A stretch of 64,000 nt of DNA, taken from assembly GCF_004364245.1 (NCBI RefSeq), contig NZ_SOAV01000015.1, forward strand, positions 62,001 to 126,000. The letters run 5' to 3'. This stretch comes from Streptomyces sp. BK208. GTDB taxonomy: Bacteria; Actinomycetota; Actinomycetes; Streptomycetales; Streptomycetaceae. How positions within the stretch are numbered: position 1 is the stretch's first letter; each line of letters begins with the position of its first letter. Below are positions 35,813 to 44,171 of the stretch, in pieces. The notes under the pieces are model-generated. The model was not told the DNA's origin. It made no database searches and was given only the letters and a program-made list of their open reading frames with translations. The position numbers and the translations under genes are program-made.

Positions 35813-35880
35813 GCACTGCCGTCCCGGACCACCGTTCCGGGCCCTTGCACTGCCGTCCCGGACCATCGCCCCGGGCCTTC
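35813..35880. repeat. 34-bp tandem repeat, two copies
   Basis: Copies at 35813-35846 and 35847-35880 share 29 of 34 bases and begin GCACTGCCGTCCCGGACCA. The first four bases of the unit (GCAC) recur at 35881, where the adjacent hairpin takes over. Confidence 0.75.
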
Positions 35881-35920
35881 GCACGACTCCACCCCAGGGT
35901 GGAGTCGTGCGAAGGCCCGG
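35871..35920. repeat. 24-bp perfect inverted repeat with a two-base loop
   Basis: Left arm 35871-35894, loop CA at 35895-35896, right arm 35897-35920, with no mismatch. It overlaps the second tandem-repeat copy. It lies beyond a complete parE terminator and 112 bp before the next start, so it could be a second terminator, an RNA-processing hairpin or a protein site. Confidence 0.85.
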
Positions 35921-36032
35921 TCTCCACCCATGATCCACCCGGGCTCCGATCCCGTGACCTCGCCGCTTCCGTAACGTCGAAGACGCCGGCGGGACCGCTG
36001 CCGGCATCACCTTCTCCGCTCAGGGAGGCACG

Positions 36033-36557
36033 ATGTCCGGGCTCGTCGATGTGCTGGCCGTCACCGCGGCGGCCGTCCTGGTGATCGTCCGCCAGTTCCG
36101 CGCCAGCCGGATCGACACCGACCGGCGCTGGTGGGTGCTGCCCGTGGTGCTGGGCATCGTCGCGCTGCGTGAGCCGGGCGTGATCGACGCCCATCACCAC
36201 ACCGCTGCCGTGCTGCTGCTGGCCGCCGAGTTGCTCATCGGCCTGGTCACCGGCGCCGGCTGGGCCTGGACCACCCGCGTATGGGTCGAGTCCGACGGAG
36301 GCGTGTGGGGCAGGGGCAGCCGGGCGAGCGTCGCCGTGTGGACTGCGGGCATCGTGCTCCGCGCCGGTCTCTACGGGGTCGGAGCGGCCCTGGGGGTGCG
36401 GCAGGACAGCTCCGCCCTGCTGCTCGCCCTCGCGGCGACCCTGCTGGTCCGTTCCGCAGTCCTGGCCTGGCGCGTCCAGGCCGCGCGTCCGGCCGGTGCG
36501 CCGGGCCCCGCGTACCGTGGCCGCCTGTCCCGGCCGGCCCGGAAGGAGCCCGCGTGA
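36033..36557 (+). CDS. Membrane protein (DUF1453/CcdC-like) upstream of a two-component system
   Basis: 174 residues with four or five hydrophobic segments (VDVLAVTAAAVLVIV, WWVLPVVLGIVAL, TAAVLLLAAELLIGLVTGAG, VAVWTAGIVLRAGLYGVGAAL, ALLLALAATLLVRSAVLAW) and short loops. The layout resembles DUF1453/CcdC-type proteins. ATG 36033 follows GGGAGG. Its stop overlaps the kinase start (GTGA), so the two are translationally coupled. It may help the kinase sense the membrane state; this is inference from position. Confidence 0.7.
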   Translation: MSGLVDVLAVTAAAVLVIVRQFRASRIDTDRRWWVLPVVLGIVALREPGVIDAHHHTAAVLLLAAELLIGLVTGAGWAWTTRVWVESDGGVWGRGSRASVAVWTAGIVLRAGLYGVGAALGVRQDSSALLLALAATLLVRSAVLAWRVQAARPAGAPGPAYRGRLSRPARKEPA

Positions 36558-37708
36558 CGGAGAACGTCTGGACGAGGTGGCCGTCCAGGGAGGCGCTCCT
36601 GCACGAGGGAGTCTCCCGCCCCCGGCGCCTGCTCGCCAGGGGGGTGCGCCTGGTCGTGCTGGGGACGCTGCTGTGGGGCGCCTTCACCAGCAGCCGTCTG
36701 CACGGATGGGGCTCGGTCGCGGCGGTCGTCGGCCTGCTGGCCGCCGTGTGCGCCGCGTATGCCTTCTTCCGGACCACGCTCGCGCATCGCCTGTGGCCGT
36801 CCCTCGCCCTGGTCGCCGTGCTGCTGGTGATCGCGGTCGGCGCCCGGTCCGTCGGCTTCGACGTCCCCGCTCTGGTCATCTGGTGCGGGTGTGCCGTCAT
36901 GGCCCTGGAGCGGATGCCCGTCGCGGCGGCGCTGCCCGTGATCTCGGTGGCGATGACCTGCTACGCCGTGGTCAGCGACGACGCATGGCCGGCCACGGTG
37001 GCTACGATGGCCGGCCTGGTCCTCGCCGGATACGTCCTGCGGCTCGACGCCGAGGCGCGGGGGAGCGCGCAGCGCCTGCTGGCCCAGGAGCGGGCCGCCC
37101 GGGCGGCCGAGGCCGAGTCCGCGGCACTCGCGGAGCGGGCCCGTATCGCCCGGGAGATCCACGACGTGCTGGCGCACAGCCTCTCGGCGCAGCTGGTGCA
37201 TCTGGAGGCCGCCAGGCTGCTGATCGAGCGGGGCGCCGACCGCCGGCAGATCCTGGACCGGGTGGTGGCGGCACGCGGGATGGCCCGGGAGGGACTCGCC
37301 GAGACCCGGCAGGCGCTCTCCGCGCTCCGCGGCGATCTGACGCCGCTGGAGGACTTCCTGGCCCAGCTCGTCGACATGGCCGAGGGCGCGGCGGACGTCA
37401 CCATTACGGGGGATCGCAGACCGCTGCCGGCCGAGGCGTCGCAAGCCGTGCGCAGAGTGGCCCAGGAGGCGCTGACGAACGCCCGCAGGCACGCCCCCGG
37501 CGCCCGGGTGCGGGTGCGGCTGGAGTACGGCGCCCACGAAGTGATGCTGGACGTCCGGGACTCGGGGGGTCCGTCCGGCGAAGGCACCGGCACCGGAGGT
37601 GGGTACGGTCTGCTGGGCATGCGGGAGCGTGCCGAGCTGCTGGGCGGCTCGCTGTCGGCAGGTCCGGGCGAGGAGGGGTTCGTGGTGACGTTGAAGGTGC
37701 CCGTATGA
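36554..37708 (+). CDS. NarL-type sensor histidine kinase
   Basis: 384 residues. Five or six N-terminal membrane segments (to about residue 165) replace a periplasmic sensor domain. A HisKA_3 dimerisation domain carries the phospho-acceptor His in ARIAREIHDVLAHSLSAQ, and a HATPase domain has QEALTNARRHAPGA (N-box) and GGGYGLLGMRERAELLGG (G-box). Such kinases often sense membrane-borne signals or cell-envelope stress. The GTG overlaps the upstream stop, and the gene's own stop overlaps the regulator start (ATGA), so three genes form a coupled operon. Confidence 0.93.
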   Translation: MTENVWTRWPSREALLHEGVSRPRRLLARGVRLVVLGTLLWGAFTSSRLHGWGSVAAVVGLLAAVCAAYAFFRTTLAHRLWPSLALVAVLLVIAVGARSVGFDVPALVIWCGCAVMALERMPVAAALPVISVAMTCYAVVSDDAWPATVATMAGLVLAGYVLRLDAEARGSAQRLLAQERAARAAEAESAALAERARIAREIHDVLAHSLSAQLVHLEAARLLIERGADRRQILDRVVAARGMAREGLAETRQALSALRGDLTPLEDFLAQLVDMAEGAADVTITGDRRPLPAEASQAVRRVAQEALTNARRHAPGARVRVRLEYGAHEVMLDVRDSGGPSGEGTGTGGGYGLLGMRERAELLGGSLSAGPGEEGFVVTLKVPV

Positions 37709-38388
37709 CGGAGGAAGGCGAGCAGAGGCCCGCGCGGGTAGTGGTCGCCGACGATCAGACCGTGGTGCGGGAGGGGATCGTGATGCTGCTCGGACTGCTC
37801 CCCGGAGTGGAGGTCGTGGGCGCCGCCGCAGACGGCGAGGAGGCTGTGCGGCTCGTCGCCGAACTCGCGCCGGACGTGGTCCTGATGGACCTGCGCATGC
37901 CCAGATGCGACGGTGTGGAGGCCACTCGCCGGATCCGGTCCGAACACCCCGCGACGCAGGTGGTCGTGCTCACGACGTACGCGGACGACGCGTCCGTGTT
38001 CCCCGCGTTGCGAGCGGGCGCGCGCGGTTATCTCACCAAGGACGCGGGCGGGGACGAGATCGTCCGGGCGGTGCACGGCGTGCTGTCCGGGGACGCGGGA
38101 CTTGCTCCCGGCATCCAGCGGCGGCTGCTGGAGCGCCTGTCCGAGTCCGAGCCCCGGCCGGCGGGGCCTCCCGATTCCTCGGACGGGCTCACCGCGCGGG
38201 AGACCGAGGTGCTGGTCCTCATCGCCGAAGGGTTGAACAACCGGCAGATCGCGAGCAGGCTGCACGTCTCACCGGCGACGGTGAAGACCCACATCAACAA
38301 CCTGTTCGCCAAGACCGGCGTCAAGGACCGTGCGCAGGCGGTGCGTTACGCCTACGGGAAGGGGCTGGTGCGGCCACCAAGGGGATGA
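37705..38388 (+). CDS. NarL/FixJ-family response regulator
   Basis: 227 residues. The receiver domain shows ADDQ (acidic pocket), the phospho-Asp in VVLMDLRMP, LTTYADD (Thr switch) and GYLTKDA (Lys). The LuxR-type helix-turn-helix at about residues 160-215 reads LTARETEVLVLIAEGLNNRQ with IASRLHVSPATVKTHINNLF. It is the partner of the preceding kinase by ATGA overlap. The targets are unknown; its own operon is a candidate. Confidence 0.95.
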   Translation: MTEEGEQRPARVVVADDQTVVREGIVMLLGLLPGVEVVGAAADGEEAVRLVAELAPDVVLMDLRMPRCDGVEATRRIRSEHPATQVVVLTTYADDASVFPALRAGARGYLTKDAGGDEIVRAVHGVLSGDAGLAPGIQRRLLERLSESEPRPAGPPDSSDGLTARETEVLVLIAEGLNNRQIASRLHVSPATVKTHINNLFAKTGVKDRAQAVRYAYGKGLVRPPRG

Positions 38389-38457
38389 ATCACCTGATGG
38401 GGTGAAGTGCGTGAGGAAGATGTGTCGGGGCTCTTCCCGTTCTGTCCATCCTTGGGC

Positions 38458-39039
38458 ATGCAGTCAAGCAACGATCGGCTCCGCGGCACCGGGGGCGGTC
38501 CCGAACGCGCGGCCGACCATCGCGCCGTACCGGGCAGAGCCCCTGCCGAGACGGCCCCGGACGGCGGGTACGCCGACCTGCGGTACGACGACCCGTGGTA
38601 CGACGCGCTCGCCTCGGGATGGGGAGAATCGGCCGGTCCCGGGGCCCCCGAGCCGACGCTGCCGTCGATGCGCCGGGACGTCGCCGCGGAGCCGTCCCGG
38701 GGCGCGGCCGCCGACGTCTATCTGGAGGTCCAGCGCAGCGCGGCCTTCCAGGAGGTCCGCAGCCGGTACCGGAGGTTCGTCGTGCCGGCGGTCATCGCCT
38801 TCTTCCTCTGGTACGTCGCCTACGTGGTGGCCGCCACCACGGCGCCCGCCCTGATGGCCCGGCCGGTGGCCGGTGCGGTGAACGTGGCGATGGTCGCGGG
38901 GCTCGGGCAGTTCCTCACCACGTTCCTGCTCACCTGGGCCTACGCACGGCACGCCCGGCTGCGCAGGGACCGGCCCGCACTCGAACTGCGCTGGGACACC
39001 CAGGAACTGACACGCGGCGTACGAGGCGGTGCGTCATGA
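38458..39039 (+). CDS. DUF485 membrane protein, symporter partner
   Basis: 193 residues from ATG 38458 (GTG 38407 in frame is an alternative; neither has a strong ribosome-binding site). Residues 1-80 are a variable polar region. The DUF485 domain follows (YLEVQRSAAFQEVRSRYRRF, two membrane segments VVPAVIAFFLWYVAYVVAA and VAMVAGLGQFLTTFLLTWAY, then RHARLRRDRP). DUF485 proteins (E. coli YjcH) are encoded just before acetate-type sodium/solute symporters. Its stop overlaps the symporter start (ATGA), which supports a shared complex. Confidence 0.85.
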   Translation: MQSSNDRLRGTGGGPERAADHRAVPGRAPAETAPDGGYADLRYDDPWYDALASGWGESAGPGAPEPTLPSMRRDVAAEPSRGAAADVYLEVQRSAAFQEVRSRYRRFVVPAVIAFFLWYVAYVVAATTAPALMARPVAGAVNVAMVAGLGQFLTTFLLTWAYARHARLRRDRPALELRWDTQELTRGVRGGAS

Positions 39040-40628
39040 CGGGAGACCACCAGACCCTGGCACTGCTGCTGTTCAGCACCTTCGTAGCCGTCACGCTCGG
39101 CATCACCACCTGGGCCGGCCGCCGTCGGCAGGGGTCCGCGGAGGAGTTCTACACGGGCGGCCGCCTCTTCTCGCCGATGGAGAATGGTTTTGCCATCTCC
39201 GGCGACTACATGTCGGCCGCCTCCTTCCTCGGCATCTCGGGGCTGATCGCGCTCTACGGCTACGACGGCATGCTCTACTCGGTGGGCTTCCTCGTGGCCT
39301 GGCTCGTCGTGCTGTTCCTGGTCGCCGAACTGGTCCGCAACTGCGGGCGGTTCACCCTCGCCGACGTCGTGGCCGCCCGGATGAGGGAGCGGCCGGTCCG
39401 GATCGCGGCGGGGACCTCCTCGGTCACCGTCTCCGTCCTGTACCTGGTGGCGCAGATGGTGGGTGCGGGCAGCCTCGTCGCGCTGCTGCTGGGCGGGACG
39501 TCCGAGGCGGCGCGGACGTGGACCGTCATCGGCGTCGGCGCCCTCATGGTGATCTACGTGTCACTCGGCGGGATGCGCGCCACCACCTGGATCCAGATCG
39601 TCAAGGCGGTCCTGCTGCTCGGCGGCACCGTGGCGCTGACCACGCTCGTCCTGGTGCGCTTCCACGGCGACGTCGACCGGCTGCTGCGCACGGCGGCCGA
39701 GCGCAGCGGCCACGGAGAGGCGTTCCTCGCGCCGGGCCTGGCCTACGGCGGGGACTGGGTCTCCCGCTTCGACTTCATCAGCCTGGGTCTCGCCCTGGTG
39801 CTGGGCACCGCCGGGCTTCCGCACATCCTGTCCCGCTTCTACACCGTGCCCACCGCACGGGCCGCGAGGCGGTCCGTGGTCTGGTCGATCGGCCTCATCG
39901 GCGGCTTCTACCTGATGACGATCGTCCTCGGGTTCGGCGCCGCCGCCCTGATCGGCCCAGACGCCGTACGCGCGTCGAACGCCGCCGGGAACACGGCGGT
40001 ACCGCTGCTCGCCCTGGACCTGGGCGGCGGCGCGCACTCGACCGGCGGGACGGTCCTGTTCGCCGTCGTCGCCGCCGTCGCGTTCGCCACCATCCTCGCG
40101 GTGGTCGCCGGCATCACCCTGGCGTCGTCGGCATCCGTGGCCCACGACCTGTACGCGTCCTTGCGGCGTCGCCACTCCAAGCCGCGCAGCGAGGTCGCCG
40201 TGGCGCGGGTCGCCGCGGTCGGTATCGGCGCCGTCGCGATCGGGCTCGGGCTGCTCGCCCGCGATCTCAACGTCGCCTTCCTGGTCGGCCTCGCCTTCGC
40301 CGTGGCCGCTTCGGCCAACCTGCCGGTGCTGCTCTTCTCGCTGTTCTGGCGCGGCTTCACCACCCGGGGCGCGGTCTGGGCGGTCTACGGCGGCCTGGTG
40401 CCGTCCGTGGTGCTCGTGCTGCTGTCCCCGGTGGTCTCCGGCAGCCCCCAGTCGCTCTTCCCGGGCGTCGACTTCCAGTGCTTCCCGCTGCAGAACCCCG
40501 GTCTCGTCTCGATCCCGCTGGGCTTCGTCGCCGGCTGGCTGGGCACGGTCACCTCCCCGGAGATCCCGGACGAGGCCAAGCACGCCGAGACCGAGGTGCG
40601 GTCGCTCACCGGGGCGGGGGCCGCGTGA
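39036..40628 (+). CDS. Sodium/solute symporter, ActP/MctP-like (acetate or short monocarboxylates)
   Basis: 530 residues and about thirteen membrane segments of the SSS family. The sodium-site and family motifs are FYTGGRLFSPMENGFAISGD, YMSAASFLGISGLIALYGYD, YVSLGGMRATTWIQIVKAVL, GTAGLPHILSRFYTVP and AFATILAVVAGITLASSAS, all as in ActP (YjcG). It is coupled to the DUF485 gene. A CitA/CitB-type two-component pair lies convergently downstream and may control it. Acetate, propionate or pyruvate are likely substrates, but sequence alone does not separate them. Confidence 0.9.
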   Translation: MTGDHQTLALLLFSTFVAVTLGITTWAGRRRQGSAEEFYTGGRLFSPMENGFAISGDYMSAASFLGISGLIALYGYDGMLYSVGFLVAWLVVLFLVAELVRNCGRFTLADVVAARMRERPVRIAAGTSSVTVSVLYLVAQMVGAGSLVALLLGGTSEAARTWTVIGVGALMVIYVSLGGMRATTWIQIVKAVLLLGGTVALTTLVLVRFHGDVDRLLRTAAERSGHGEAFLAPGLAYGGDWVSRFDFISLGLALVLGTAGLPHILSRFYTVPTARAARRSVVWSIGLIGGFYLMTIVLGFGAAALIGPDAVRASNAAGNTAVPLLALDLGGGAHSTGGTVLFAVVAAVAFATILAVVAGITLASSASVAHDLYASLRRRHSKPRSEVAVARVAAVGIGAVAIGLGLLARDLNVAFLVGLAFAVAASANLPVLLFSLFWRGFTTRGAVWAVYGGLVPSVVLVLLSPVVSGSPQSLFPGVDFQCFPLQNPGLVSIPLGFVAGWLGTVTSPEIPDEAKHAETEVRSLTGAGAA

Positions 40629-40688
40629 GGCCGCCCTCGGCGTGCCGCCGCCCCGGCGGTCTCGACGGTTGCGGTGCCCGAGGGGGGC

Positions 40689-41369
40689 TCAGGCGCGGGT
40701 CACCCACGCGTAACGGTGCTCGGGGCGGCCCGCCTCGCCGTACTTGAGGGTCAGTACGGCCCGGCCGGTGCGTTCCAGGAGCTTCAGATAGCGCTGCGCG
40801 GTCTGGCGGCTCACCCCGGTCCGCTCGGCGATCTCCTGGGCGGAGAGCGGTGCGTCGGCTTTCAGCAGGCATTGGCGTACCAGTTCGGCGGTGGTGGGGG
40901 AGTGCCCCTTGGGCAGCCCCGGCTCGGACGGTGCCGACAGGGCGCCGAAGATCCGGTCGACCTCGGCCTGTTCGGCCTCACCGCCGCCGTCGAGTGTGCG
41001 GCGCAGCTCCGCGTACGCCTCCAGCTTGGCGCGCAGACCGGCGAAGGCGAACGGTTTCACCAGGTACTGGAGGGCGCCCTGGCGCATCGCCGCCTGCACG
41101 GTCGACACGTCCCGTGCGGCCGTCACCATGATCACGTCGGTCTGCAGGCCTCGTCGCCGCATCTCCCGGACGACCTCCAGACCGGTCCGGTCGGGCAGGT
41201 AGTGATCCAGGAGGATCAGGTCCAGGCGGGGCAGCCGCTCCACGGCGTCCAGTGCCTCCAGCGCGCTGTGCGCCTCGGCGGCGACGTGGAAGCCGGGCAC
41301 CTTCTCGACGTACGCGGCGTTGACGCGCGCGACCCGCGTGTCGTCGTCCACGACCAGGACCTCGATCAT
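40689..41369 (-). CDS. CitB/DcuR-family response regulator
   Basis: 226 residues. The receiver domain has VDDDTRVARVN, the phospho-Asp in LILLDHYLPD, VTAARD and QYLVKPFAFAG (Lys). A C-terminal helix-turn-helix reads PLSAQEIAERTGVSRQTAQR with YLKLLERTG. This is the class paired with CitA/DcuS kinases that control uptake of di- and tricarboxylates. ATG 41369 overlaps the kinase stop (ATGA). It converges on the symporter gene with a 60-bp gap. Confidence 0.93.
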   Translation of the reverse strand: MIEVLVVDDDTRVARVNAAYVEKVPGFHVAAEAHSALEALDAVERLPRLDLILLDHYLPDRTGLEVVREMRRRGLQTDVIMVTAARDVSTVQAAMRQGALQYLVKPFAFAGLRAKLEAYAELRRTLDGGGEAEQAEVDRIFGALSAPSEPGLPKGHSPTTAELVRQCLLKADAPLSAQEIAERTGVSRQTAQRYLKLLERTGRAVLTLKYGEAGRPEHRYAWVTRA

Positions 41370-43078
41370 CGGGACTCCTCCTCGGCGGGGGCGGGGGCGG
41401 GGGCGGTAGGGGCGGCGGTGGCCGCGGGGCCGCTGGGCGCGGGGACCGTGGGGGCTGGCTCCGGGCCGGGTTCCGTCAGGGCCTCAGGCAGTGCCACGAC
41501 GAACTCCGCGCCCCCGCCGTACGCCTCGCCGACGGTGGCCCTTCCGCCCTGCCGTTCGGCCAGGCGGCGCACCAGGGACAGCCCGATCCCGCGTTCGCGG
41601 TGTGCCGGAGGTTCCTTGGTGGACCAGCCCGCCGTGAACACCAGCTCACGGTGGTCCACCGGTATGCCGGGTCCCGTGTCGCGCACCGTCAGCGTGGCGG
41701 CGCGCCCCTCGGCACGCAGCTCCACCTCCACGCGCGCGTGCGACGTCCCCGCCGCGGCGTCGAGGGCGTTGTCGACCAGGTTGCCGACGATCGTGACGAG
41801 CCCTCCCGGATCGACCAGACGGTCCGGCAGCCGCGTCCGGTCCGAGACCCACAGCGCCACCCCGCGTTCGGCCGCGACGGTGGCCTTGCCGACCAGCAGG
41901 GCGGCGAGGAGGGGGTCCTGGATCCGTTCGGTGATCTGTTCCGCGGTGACCCGGTGGTCGCCCACCACCTCTCCGACGAACTCCACGGCGTCGTCGAACA
42001 TCTCCAGCTCCAGCAGCCCCAGCAGCGTGTGCATGCGGTTGGCGTGCTCGTGGTCCTGCGCCCGCAGGGCGTCGATCAGGCCGCGCGTGGAGTCCAGCTC
42101 CCGGCCGAGCTGCTCCAGCTCGGTGCGGTCGCGTAGCGTGGCGACGGCGCCGTCGTCGTCGGTGGGCATCCGGTTGGCGACCAGGACCCGCTGGCCGCGT
42201 ACGGTCAGCAGGTCGGTGCCGGTCACCCGGCCGGCCAGGACGTCGGCGGTGCGCCCCGCACCGAGTGCCTCGTCCGGGAAACGGCCGACCGCCTCGCCGC
42301 CGATGCCCAGCAGGCGTTGCGCCTCGTCGTTGAGCAGCCGCACCCGGCCTCCGCGGTCGAGGGCGACGACGCCCTCCCGGATGCCGTGCAGCATGGCCTC
42401 GCGCTCCGCCAGCAGCCCCGCGATGTCCGAGAAGGCCAGGTCCCGGGTCTGCCGCTGCACCCGGCGCGAGATGAGCCAGGACGCCAGGGCGCCGACGGCC
42501 AGCGCGCCACCGGCGTAGGCGAACAGGCCGGGGATGGCGTGGATCAGCCGCGCCCGGACGCTGTCGTACGCGATGCCGACCGAGACCGCCCCGACGATCT
42601 CGCCGTCGCTGTCGCGCAGCGGCACCTTCCCGCGGGCGGAGCGGCCCAGCGTGCCGTCGTCGATCTCCATGATCTCGCGGCCGGACAGGGCCTGGCCCGG
42701 GTCGGTCGAGACGACCTGACCGATCCGCTCCGGGTCGGTGTGCGACCAGCGCACGCCCTCGCGGTCCATCACGACGACGTACTCCGCCCGGGTGGCCTCG
42801 CGGACCCGTTCCGCCTCCCGCTGCACCGGTCCGTCCGCCGACGGACGGGTGGTCCGCAGGTCCCGTACGACCTGCGGCTGCTGAGCGGTGGTCTGCGCGA
42901 TCGCCAGCGCCCGGCGCATCGCCTGGTCGTCCAGCTGGTCACCGAGCGGCGCGAGGAACAGCCCGGTCGCGAGCACGGCGACACCGGCCGCGATCGCCAG
43001 CTGCATCAGCAGCACCTGCGAGAACACCCGCCGCGGCAGGCCCAGGCGCCGTCGGCGGACGGGGGGAGTGGAGCTCAT
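41366..43078 (-). CDS. CitA/DcuS-family sensor histidine kinase
   Basis: 570 residues. A first membrane segment (VFSQVLLMQLAIAAGVAVLA) precedes an extracytoplasmic PAS-like (sCache) domain of about 140 residues containing GQVVSTDPGQALSGREIMEI and GKVPLRDSDGEIVGAVSVG. A second segment lies near residue 190. A cytoplasmic PAS domain (GIREGVVALDRGGRVRLLND), a dimerisation helix with HEHANRMHTLLGLLELEMFD and an HATPase domain (GNLVDNALDAA, DTGPGIPVDHRELVF, RERGIGLSLVRRLAERQGG) follow. The C-terminus is Pro/Ala-rich. ATG 43078 lies seven bases after TACCGT, so it is probably leaderless. It likely senses an external carboxylate. Confidence 0.92.
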   Translation of the reverse strand: MSSTPPVRRRRLGLPRRVFSQVLLMQLAIAAGVAVLATGLFLAPLGDQLDDQAMRRALAIAQTTAQQPQVVRDLRTTRPSADGPVQREAERVREATRAEYVVVMDREGVRWSHTDPERIGQVVSTDPGQALSGREIMEIDDGTLGRSARGKVPLRDSDGEIVGAVSVGIAYDSVRARLIHAIPGLFAYAGGALAVGALASWLISRRVQRQTRDLAFSDIAGLLAEREAMLHGIREGVVALDRGGRVRLLNDEAQRLLGIGGEAVGRFPDEALGAGRTADVLAGRVTGTDLLTVRGQRVLVANRMPTDDDGAVATLRDRTELEQLGRELDSTRGLIDALRAQDHEHANRMHTLLGLLELEMFDDAVEFVGEVVGDHRVTAEQITERIQDPLLAALLVGKATVAAERGVALWVSDRTRLPDRLVDPGGLVTIVGNLVDNALDAAAGTSHARVEVELRAEGRAATLTVRDTGPGIPVDHRELVFTAGWSTKEPPAHRERGIGLSLVRRLAERQGGRATVGEAYGGGAEFVVALPEALTEPGPEPAPTVPAPSGPAATAAPTAPAPAPAEEESR

Positions 43079-43172
43079 GGCCACGACGGTACGTGGGAGG
43101 CGTGGCCCGCCCCAGGGGGGTGTGGCGCATCTATCGCCGGCGGCGCCCGGACCTCGGGCCGCGCCCGCAGCG

Positions 43173-44117
43173 TCAGCTCGCCAGTACGGCCGGCGCCGAC
43201 AGCGCGCGCACCGCGGTGACCTCCATCCGCGCCGGTGCGCCCAGCACCGACGCTCCGCAGCTCTCCGGGCGCGGCGGCTCCGAGGCTCCCTGGACGACGG
43301 TGACCCGCCACCGGCGGCCGTCCGGATGGGCCAGGGTCACCTCCCAGCGTGGTGCGGCGCCGTCGGTGCGTACGACGGTCAGCGCCTGGGCCGCGTCCTC
43401 GCCGACGGCCGACCGCAGGGCCAGCTCGGCCGCCTGGCCGGGGCGCTCCCAGGCGGAGTTCCCGCGGCAGCCCTCGACGACGATCCGGCCCTCCCGCGCC
43501 CCGTGCAGGATCTCCTTGACGACGTGGGCCTGGACCCGGCCGTAGACGTAACCGTGCGGCAGCACGAGCACGGTCGGCGAGAAGCGGTGGCCGCCCAGGT
43601 GGGTCACCTCCCAGACGCCGTCGGCTCCGGACGCGGCGAGCTCGGCCGCCAGGGGCCTGCCGAGGAGGGCGCAGCACCGGTCGCGTTTCCCGTTGGTGCA
43701 GACGAGGGCGAGCGGATCGCCCGTGTGCGGGGCGCCGCCCAGCACCGAGTCGAAGGTGCGGTGATCGCCCCGGCCGAGTGCCGCGAGGTCGAGATCGAGC
43801 AGGCGGCGGGGGTCCTCGATCGTGGCGCCGTGCAGCCACACGCCGCCCGGCACGGTGTGGGCCGCGTACACCCTGCGCTCGGCCGGCGCACCCTGGTCCG
43901 CGTGGCGACCGGGACGGCGGATGAGGGCGACGCGCACCCCCGTCCCCTTCGCCGCCGCGTCCAGGGCGCGGCCCAGCGAGGGGTCCAGGTGGCTCGCGGT
44001 GAGCGCCTTGGCGCCCCACGGCCCGGGCTGTTCGAGCAGCAACCAGGTCCTCGCGACGGGTGCGGTGCCCGGAACGGGCTCGTCGAGGTCCCGGGAGACG
44101 ACTGAGCACGTACTCAC
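43173..44117 (-). CDS. Sucrase/ferredoxin-like thioredoxin-fold protein under an iron box
   Basis: 314 residues of the Suc_Fer-like family. WLLLEQPGPWGAKAL near the N-terminus, VCTNGKRDRCCALLGRPLA with the conserved Cys residues, EVTHLGGHRFSPTVLVLPHG and YGRVQAHVVKEI are family hallmarks. The fold is that of thioredoxin-like [2Fe-2S] ferredoxins. A Cys-rich motif and His residues suggest an iron-sulphur or redox role, but no reaction is established. The GTG at 44117 directly abuts an iron box that also contains the -10, so expression should rise when iron is scarce. It lies between two regulated carbon-metabolism systems. Confidence 0.85.
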   Translation of the reverse strand: MSTCSVVSRDLDEPVPGTAPVARTWLLLEQPGPWGAKALTASHLDPSLGRALDAAAKGTGVRVALIRRPGRHADQGAPAERRVYAAHTVPGGVWLHGATIEDPRRLLDLDLAALGRGDHRTFDSVLGGAPHTGDPLALVCTNGKRDRCCALLGRPLAAELAASGADGVWEVTHLGGHRFSPTVLVLPHGYVYGRVQAHVVKEILHGAREGRIVVEGCRGNSAWERPGQAAELALRSAVGEDAAQALTVVRTDGAAPRWEVTLAHPDGRRWRVTVVQGASEPPRPESCGASVLGAPARMEVTAVRALSAPAVLAS

Positions 44118-44136
44118 AGAGGTGAGCCTAACCTGA
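44118..44136 (-). promoter_or_regulatory. DmdR-type iron box overlapping a leaderless promoter
   Basis: The minus-strand reading of these 19 bases matches the Streptomyces iron box TTAGGTTAGGCTCACCTAA at 16 positions. TAGGCT inside it (44125-44130) is a -10 seven bases before GTG 44117. A repressor bound here would block transcription start directly. Confidence 0.78.
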
Positions 44137-44171
44137 CTTGCGCCGCGACGACTTCCGGCCGCGCCCGGACG

